The position numbers and the translations under genes were made by a program. Positions 57,003-64,000 of a stretch of 64,000 nt of DNA are shown one piece after another (positions within the stretch are counted from its first letter, which is position 1; each line of letters begins with the position of its first letter). The notes under the pieces were generated by a model. The model saw only the letters and a program-made list of their open reading frames with translations. It had not been told where the DNA came from and searched no databases. The stretch is taken from positions 7,006,001 through 7,070,000 of the forward strand of contig NC_092679.1 in NCBI RefSeq assembly GCF_964355755.1. The letters run 5' to 3'. The stretch is from Antedon mediterranea. Its lineage: Eukaryota > Echinodermata > Crinoidea > Comatulida > Antedonidae.

Positions 57003-58982
57003 CTAGCTTTTAGTTTCAAATTGATCTTTATTCTTCAGTAAATATGCTGCCAGATACTCTATTGGGTTTGGAGGTCTGAAAGAAGACAAATATAAAGTAG
57101 ATCATTGTTTAAATAATTAATGTAAGCACCAACAGTCACTAAGTTTATTTTTTATTACTCTACTGCAGTAACTACATTTTTACTGCTATAATGTATGATT
57201 TTAGTTTGTTCCGATTGAAGTTTATGAGGCAATCACTGCAATAAACAACAGCGTGTAAGATTTTCCTTCCATACGCAACAAATCGTTATATATTGTATAC
57301 CATATTTATTAGAATAAACGCCCTGGGGCATTTATTGTTCAGGAGGGTTTTTAGGGGCATTTATTTGAGGGAGACATTTATTTTTTTTTAATGCATGTGG
57401 CGGGTATTAATTAAAGAAAAAAATAAAGGCCCAGGGTGTTTATTCAAAATGATGTTCTATGGGGGAGTTTATTCAAAGCGAAGCATTTATTTAAATATTC
57501 TGTACATAGCCATTACTGCAATGGTATATTAACTGTATTCCACTACTAACCGTTCTTTTGCTAAAGCTGACATTGCCTGTAAGAGTATCGGTACTACTGT
57601 CTGGTCAAGGTATGACCTTGTAGGCAGAGACTGTAGCTCTACTTTTGCTCTCGGCCTGTCTGTCTCTGCCTTCTCACTAGCAATGATCTTTTGTACATTT
57701 TCTGTGAGGCCATGTTCAGCATGGGGTGTGTCTGCTTTCAACTGGAAACAAAAGAGTTGTTAGTTTAGAGAGAGGAAATATTGACAGCCCCCATGTAGCT
57801 TTATTTAACCTGCAAAGGGATTACCACACCCTACATGAACCTTAGAAGGTATTGGTTTAGGAATAGATTTTTGGTCTATTATTCAAACATTTATTTTAGT
57901 AAATGCCATACAAATAATACAGAGCATAAAATGAGGACCAACCTAGAAGTAACCTGTCCCTTTAACATGGTTACAAACAGAACAATTGAGAATAGCACTC
58001 ACACAAAAGTGATTGGGGATTTCTAACACAGTAATGTGAATTATACTTACAGCAGTTTCCTCTGCGGGTGCTGCTACACTAGCTTCTGGTTGTGGTATAT
58101 TTTGCTGCTGTTCTGCAAAATAAATAATCTTTCTGAATTCTTTTATCAGAGTTCCTCCATTCTACAACCAAGAATTTGCAAAAAAACTCACATTGATTTT
58201 AAATAGTAACTTTAAAATAACATGTGATCATTCACAATAACAGTTTAGTTAGAATATTTTAACTTTTCATTGTTCATGTATTTTTGGAAAAAAATTGTTA
58301 CACCCAATTTAAAATAAATGAGACTGTGTTGAATTTAATAAATCAATGTTTTAGAAATTCTGTTAAAAAAAAAAAAAGAAAGCCCCCAGTGAGAATTGAA
58401 CTCACGACCCCTGGTTTACAAGACCAGTGCTCTAACCCCTGAGCTATGGAGGCATTTGTTGACCAGATATAATCATCAATGGACTTATTAAATGTGAGGA
58501 TTTGGGTGGATACACTTGACTGCACAACACAGTTTTTACAGAACCTTGACAAAATAATGCTTTTGAACATAGCAAAGTAGTTAATTTTTTTTACAATTAT
58601 TCAAAACATTAGAGGGGTTGTTGATCTCATCATGCTGGCTCTCTTTTATCTGATTTATGAATGGGAAGGATAACACAAAAAAATCATTAGGCCTACTGCA
58701 TTTCAACAAAAACGTTAGCATACCATACAGCTAGACTCTCCTGTAAGAAAAACACAATACACTTATTTATATTCAAAGGATAGGCTAGGCCTATCTTTAC
58801 CATGAAAAGGTCACGTCGCACGCGGCTACAACGCCTCTCTAATCAACTTAATTGGCCTGAGTGAGCAAATTCAAACATACGAAAACAGTTGTATTGGGGT
58901 TTATGGTAGATATAAGGCAGTTGAAGTTTGGACAATAACACAAAGCGAATCATGTAGTATTTTTATGCTTACCTTCTGCCAT
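57003..58982 (-). CDS. DPY30: DPY30, core subunit of SET1/MLL histone methyltransferases
   Basis: Four in-phase exons: 58982-58973, 58112-58051, 57741-57551 and 57075-57003; 111 aa against 99 in human. The N-terminus is a Gln/Pro/Ala-rich disordered stretch ([20 protein letters not shown]). The DPY-30 dimerisation helix pair is nearly identical to vertebrates: [40 protein letters not shown] and LLKNKDQFE. The dimer binds the ASH2L C-terminal helix and stimulates H3K4 methylation in the nucleus. Intron 1 contains a tRNA-Thr gene on the same strand; intron 3 holds a repeat. The 5' flank (58983-59100) is relatively CpG-rich (CACCGCCGTCGTG). Confidence 0.96.
57301..57500. repeat. Dispersed repeat with GGGGCATTTATT words (DPY30 intron 3)
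   Basis: Repeated GGGCATTTATT / GAGTTTATTCAAAG words with inverted relation between the two halves (TTATTAGAATAAACGCCC ... GGGCATTTATT). It looks like a degenerate MITE; no TSD identified. Confidence 0.4.
58381..58453 (-). tRNA. tRNA-Thr (UGU)
   Basis: A 73-nt cloverleaf with acceptor GCCTCCA pairing TGGGGGC, D-arm GCTCAGGGGTTAGAGC (A-box TAGCTCAGGGG), anticodon arm CTGGT-CTTGTAA-ACCAG with anticodon TGT, T-arm GTGAGTTCAATTCTCAC (B-box) and discriminator T. It has no intron. A long T-run right after the 3' end is a Pol III terminator. It closely resembles vertebrate tRNA-Thr-UGU. It sits in intron 1 of DPY30, same strand. Confidence 0.95.
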
Positions 58983-59801
58983 TTTATGTTTTAATTTATT
59001 CAAAGTTTGCCTCGATTTTAGGTTAATAACCACACCGCCGTCGTGTGTAACAACTCCGCGATCAAGAAAAATCAATCAAATTGCGGTGGTCGCTAGGATG
59101 GTCACGTGAATACGTATTACGCGAATCTGATTGGTTAGTTTTTGTAATTATATTTTATTATTTGTATTTTCGAATTCATCATCATTATAAAGATGTTCAA
59201 CTAAAAAAACATAAAATAATTATACATTTTAAGCCAGGAGATCGAGAATGAAACGAAAAATTCACATCCGGTTATTGCAAGAATGTGATATCACAATAAT
59301 ACTGAACACAATCGATGATGGTACTTAGTCCTTGTGTTGATTACACTTATCAAGCAACAAACTCATTTTTTTAATCTTTCACCTTCTGTTGTTTCTTTAT
59401 TGGCGGCTATTTTTTCGAGGATCATGTGTGTCCTCTCTTAGTACGTAGGTTGTCGTTCAACTGAAACATATGTTTACACTTGTAAACAGTTGCGACATTT
59501 ACTTGCAGAAGATGATTGCGTAGGCCTATAGTGAGGGAAAACTCGGATTTTGGTAATAGGCATTTGTGTTTAGGCTACTTTATAAATCGGCTAACTATCG
59601 GTGAAGACCCTCTTTAGGTAACGTTGTTTTATGGTAATTCTTCACTTATTTAATTTCGATTAAATTATAGATTAAGCAAGCTGAACTGAGGAGTAATGTA
59701 TCGATTCATCGAACTTTTCTCTATCTCAACTCAAGCGGCCTAACTATAGGCCTATGTGTGTATTATTTATTTTTAGAGGTCCATTCCGAATCCAAAAAAA
59801 C

Positions 59802-62800
59802 ATGATCTTTGTAGAACATCATAAAAGGTTGTACGCATATCTAACATGCGTGTTAACAATAACGTGCGTAGGAGTGACGTTACAAGGCTATCATACGTCT
59901 CACTCTTCACAACCTAAAGGCAACCTGACTAACAGAGGTGAGTATAGGAAATTATCATCCCAAGTTTTATTTATATTTTCTATTTTAACTAAAGTATACC
60001 ATCGAGAAAAATGATATTTCCTCCATGAAAATACTAACAAATCAGATCATAGCAGCAAGTGTACATATTGAATGTCATGGTTGAACCAAGGAATTGTATT
60101 GGTTGAAACATGGCTAGTTAATCATAATATAATGTTGAAAGTAGTTGAATGAATTTTGAATAATAACACTCTGTATTTTTTAAATTTAGATGCAATGAGT
60201 GTGGCGGGTATTCAATCTTCACGCATCATTGTCAGGTTTGTGATCTTTTTCATCATACTCGATTATTATTATTTAGAAAATAATATTACAGACATTGTGT
60301 GCAATCATTCATCAAACATACAAATGAACAAATGACGTAAACTGAAGAGTAGTAAGCCTAGTACAGATAGTATAGTCATAGGCCTCAACAACATTTCATA
60401 TGTTTTTGTTTTTTCATTCTCCGATTGGTATGTTGAAGACCTGTACCAGTCCTTAATATGAAACAGAATTTATCAAGACCATCCGCCTGGGACTTGGTAG
60501 CCCGGTTAAGAGAGAATTCGTCGTAAGTATACATGATGGTACCACCGTTCTCCGTCGTTAAACTAATCCCTCTCGTCGCATACCTAAAGTTTGGGTTCTA
60601 CTCAAAAAGTTCACAACGTCAGGTTATAATTTAGTGTTTATTTCACTGTTATTTTTCTTTTTCTTTGAAGATTGAATCGTTCGCTGTCCTTGTTTATAGA
60701 CAATTCTTCAATTAATTGTCGAACTAACAAGGTTTACCCTTTACCATTTGGACTTAACGGAGTATGTAAGTACACATAGCTCGATTTTAGAGCAAGCTTA
60801 AACAATTATTAAATTACAATTAAAAACTCCTTTATTAAATTTCGTTCCACCACATTTCTATGAAATTGTTGCCTTGCATATCATTTCTAACTTTCTTTTT
60901 TTTCCAAGCTGATGCTGCTAAAAGCGTGTTGGAGGTATTACAACCTGCAAACAGTTATATCAAAAATAAATTAAGAAGGTTTGTGTTTTCTTACTTAATG
61001 ATATTTATAAAGACAATCAGTATGGTTATCCTTGCTATATTGGAAGAAGTATAACAAAAGGATCCTCCATGCTTATATCAACGCTTTTTCCTGCACTTTA
61101 TTTCAACTTTTATACCAAAATATCGGCATTTGTGTACGTCCCACTATACCATATAACAACAGATATACCGTAATATACACACTAGACATAGATTTAATTT
61201 AACGAAATTGTTTATATATAGGGCCTATTATAATAATTGCCGTTTCATAATAGTATAATACTATGATCGCAAACCTATCTATTTTTTTCTAAGTTTATAC
61301 TTTATTTCAGTATGTCCTCTGCAAGTTGTCTGGTAGTTGGAGAAAAAGCTGCTGATAAAGTCATAGATTCATTTGACGTCATTATAAGGTGCGTATGACA
61401 TCATTATAAGGTGCGTATGACGTCATTATAAGGCGCGTATGCGTAAAAGTTAACTTAACTGTAGATTTGAATAAAATACGTTGGATAAACTATTTTATAT
61501 TTCATCGTGCTTATGAACTCTCGAGTGGAGTTGAAAGAGTCGTGGGTTACACCCCTGGCACAAGGTCAGTATCGAACCCTGAACCTTGGGATCGGAAGGC
61601 AAGCATGTTAACCGCCAAGCTACTATATCTTTATGAAATCAGTAATTACTGTAGTGTTTACGTAGTTATTTATGTAAATAGCCTACTTGGTCTGCAAGTT
61701 GCCTTATTTGCATATTGTTCTGCAGATGGTCAGTCCTTTTTAATAACGGGGGGGGGGGGGCATACAACGACACGGGCACAATAGCGTTGGTTATAGATGC
61801 GATACATGCTAGCTTACTGCACACAGAGGAACGTTTGTTATAATATGAATGTGAGAATACAAATAAAAGTACTTGACTGGATTGATTGTTTGAATACTGT
61901 TTCTTCATTTGGTATATCACAATTACCATCATCAATATTGCTATAAAGTACCGGTAGCATATTTGCTTTGAAAATCGATAAAATAACAAATTATGGTTTT
62001 GAAAAATGAAATTCAGCGCAGGCCGGAAGTGAACATAAAATTGAAAGATATACAATACAATCAATTGTGTTTTAAACAAATGTAATTATCGTGCCAGTTC
62101 GTTATGGTAATTCAATTGTATTTGTCTATTTTTTTGGGAGCGATGGAATAATGTGGTGTCGATAGAACATCGTGTATTGCCAAATAGACCTAATCTTCAA
62201 TTGTTCTTTTCTTATTTTAGTATCAACGATTTACAGTCAATTCGAGTTAACAAGAATTTTCCCAATAAGGCCTACATCAATATCGTCAACTCCAGAGGTA
62301 GAAAAAGTCAACACTTTGAAAATATCAACGCAATAATAGTATTTATTGCGTACAAACCCGTCGACATGGGACACATTGAAAAGATTGTGAAACGCGTTCA
62401 TAAGAAGACTGCAGTACGTTTAAGTTATAAAATGTTATTTTACTCAACAATTGTTATTTTACACACAAATTGTTATTTGTATCATGTGTGTAGTTTACGC
62501 TGTGAACAACTGAATAAAAACAAGTATGAATGAAACCTTTCACAATTTACAATAATATTTTAATGATGATATTGTACATAATGAGCATAATTGAGCCAAC
62601 TTGATATGTGTAATTCATTTATACTATCTTATAATAGAAGAAACATTCAAAGATGCGAAACTTTGGGGAAAATCAGCGACAGACCACCAGCATGCTCATG
62701 CTAAATCCCGCTGTTGTTGAAGAGGTAGCTTTTAAGATATTCAAGTATCAAAGAACATCCAAAATCCATGTGAGTAACAATCTTAATCATTATTCAACAA

Positions 62801-63525
62801 CACAACTAGAACGTTTATTGTAATATATTAGCATTGATTTCTTAGGGACTCCACAATATTTGACAAAACAATTTTATAGAACGCAACGCAAGGACGTAAG
62901 CACAGCAAGTATGTTGACCAATCACGACGCGATTATAATTAATTTGCTCACATACGCGTATAAAGACTGATAAAAATGGAACGGATTGTGTACGCGCGCG
63001 TAAACGATGTAGTGTGTAAATTATAGGACGAACGCACGCACCAGGTCACAATGCCTACAGCTGTTTTCTTGCATCTAGCAGCCTCATTATAACAAGTGTC
63101 GTTAATTTGTTTTGGTGCTTGGCTGTGTAAACATGACAATGTTTCTACAAACAGTCATGGTTGTTTTATTGTTGCTTCTGTATGTACAATTGTATTTGAA
63201 ATCGATATTTCTTCTTTGATGACAGCAAAAACAAACATTTTCACCGTATTTAACTGTTTCGTTATTTATACAGTATTTAATTGTATTTTTGTAGAAAAGA
63301 GCATCTCCAACTAGAAGGGCAATCGGAATAATGCTAGCCTTGCACATTTGCGACAATGTTTCTATCGCAGGATTTACAGATATCAACATGATGTCTAAGC
63401 ATCGCCTTGGTAAAACAACTAATTTGACTAAAAAATACAAAGCTAAGAAAAAAAATAACAATGAATATGAGATGATTCAAGAATTTATAAAACAAGGTAT
63501 AATATATAACGTCATTGATTCTTAA
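59802..63525 (+). CDS. ST3GAL-like (GT29) sialyltransferase homologue with altered active-site motifs
   Basis: Nine in-phase exons: 59802-59937, 60190-60235, 60439-60522, 60671-60765, 60909-60978, 61311-61388, 62221-62413, 62638-62769 and 63295-63525; 354 aa, a normal GT29 length. A type II membrane anchor lies at residues about 9-26 (LYAYLTCVLTITCVGVTLQG), placing the body in the Golgi lumen. ST3GAL3/5-like blocks follow: SCLVVGEKAADKVIDSFDVI (motif L region), FIAYKPVDMGHIEKIVKRVH, MLMLNPAVVEEVAFKIFKYQ and SPTRRAIGIMLALHICDNVS-IAGF (motif S). Motif L lacks the NGG/NSG step and is about six residues short; RLN after it is replaced by RSIN. The family LHY(F/Y) segment is missing, and no His is seen at the very short motif near residue 330. 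The fold is probably GT29, but sialyl transfer is doubtful. Confidence 0.7.
61367..61440 (+). repeat. Triplicated exon end and donor in ST3GAL-like intron 6
   Basis: The end of exon 6 plus donor, TGACGTCATTATAAG|GTGCGTA, is followed by two more copies (TGACATCATTATAAGGTGCGTA, TGACGTCATTATAAGGCGCGTA). The last copy has GC in place of GT. Unit 23 bp. Confidence 0.9.
61536..61625 (-). repeat. tRNA-derived SINE fragment (ST3GAL-like intron 6)
   Basis: The minus strand reads GTAGCTTGGCGGTTAACATG, a hairpin CTTGCC-TTCCGATCC-CAAGG-like arm and GGTTCAGGGTTCGATACTG with a B-box. A G10 run follows at 61748-61758. Confidence 0.5.
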
Positions 63526-64000
63526 GAAAACAGTAGAAATATAGATAGACCTCTGCCAATTGCTGGCATATAAATTAAGCACTACAAAAATAGGACGAAT
63601 CAATATTCTATAAACAATAACGTTCTTTTTTACACATTCATAGATATAAAATAGAGCAATAACAATATTTTCACAAATTATATGAACTACCATAAAATAG
63701 CGATATATGCGGTTATGTTGATTGTTATTAATTTACGAAAGGCGTAGGCCCACGACACATTAAAAAATCACAGTCAAATGTAAACGTATTACAACCAGTG
63801 TGAACGTAAACTTATATACCAGTACTTGTATTTCAAACCTTCAGTTAAATACCCTTTCCATTAAAACTTAGAGACAATTTTTAATGATCTGAACAAGCTT
63901 ATAGCACCTACTTTACGTGTAGAGATTCGTGTGTTTGAAATAACAGTACCTAAGTCCTCGGTTCTGAGTTGATGCGTTCTATAATCAATCAGTGCAATGG
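63526..64000. other. 3' flank of ST3GAL-like gene
   Basis: AT-rich; no frame or RNA gene supported. No clear AATAAA hexamer follows the stop within the window, so the 3' end of this transcript is not placed. Confidence 0.4.

Overview
The window is nuclear DNA of an animal: AT-rich, standard genetic code, many short exons with GT-AG introns, and transposable-element remnants between and inside genes. A GT29 sialyltransferase-like gene and the many CTAG / TAGGCCTA tracts suggest a marine deuterostome invertebrate (echinoderm-like), but this is an inference with no marker behind it. Gene names rest on recognising protein families by eye. Exon boundaries were fixed by splice consensus, codon phase and family similarity. 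All seven multi-exon models were checked for phase continuity.

Layout. 1-8.1 kb: a nested stack of transposons on the minus strand, with a MULE inserted in LINE A and LINE A inserted in LINE B. The stack lies downstream of, or inside an intron of, a minus-strand gene whose signal-peptide and LDL-receptor class A exons are at 8.76-9.1 kb. 9.1-14.2 kb: repeats, a Penelope-like fragment, and exon remnants of an eEF1G-like gene. 14.4-17.0 kb: a 2.6-kb transposon with long inverted repeats and an 8-bp target duplication. 17.8-19.4 kb: CTAG-rich DNA and a large palindrome whose right arm holds the likely first exon of an SLX4IP-like gene (+, to 24.8 kb). 25.8-32.5 kb: VIPAS39 (-). 33.7-36.3 kb: MRPS10 (-). 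36.6-40.3 kb: DNAL1 (+). 41.3-55.4 kb: SYMPK (+). 57.0-59.0 kb: DPY30 (-), with a tRNA-Thr gene in its first intron. 59.8-63.5 kb: an ST3GAL-like gene (+).

The genes are unrelated housekeeping and cell-biology loci: mRNA 3' processing, H3K4 methylation, lysosomal trafficking, mitochondrial translation, ciliary dynein, genome maintenance and glycosylation. MRPS10/DNAL1 are divergent with 321 bp between start codons. SLX4IP-like/VIPAS39 and SYMPK/DPY30 are convergent.

The most unusual signals are: (i) a 1.07-kb minisatellite in DNAL1 whose unit is the exon 6 end plus its 5' splice site, with similar smaller exon-end/donor duplications in VIPAS39, DNAL1 and the ST3GAL-like gene; (ii) the palindrome carrying a coding first exon; (iii) an ST3GAL-like protein lacking conserved donor-binding and catalytic residues; and (iv) a symplekin with a 507-residue Lys/Glu tail resembling an ER/K single alpha-helix.
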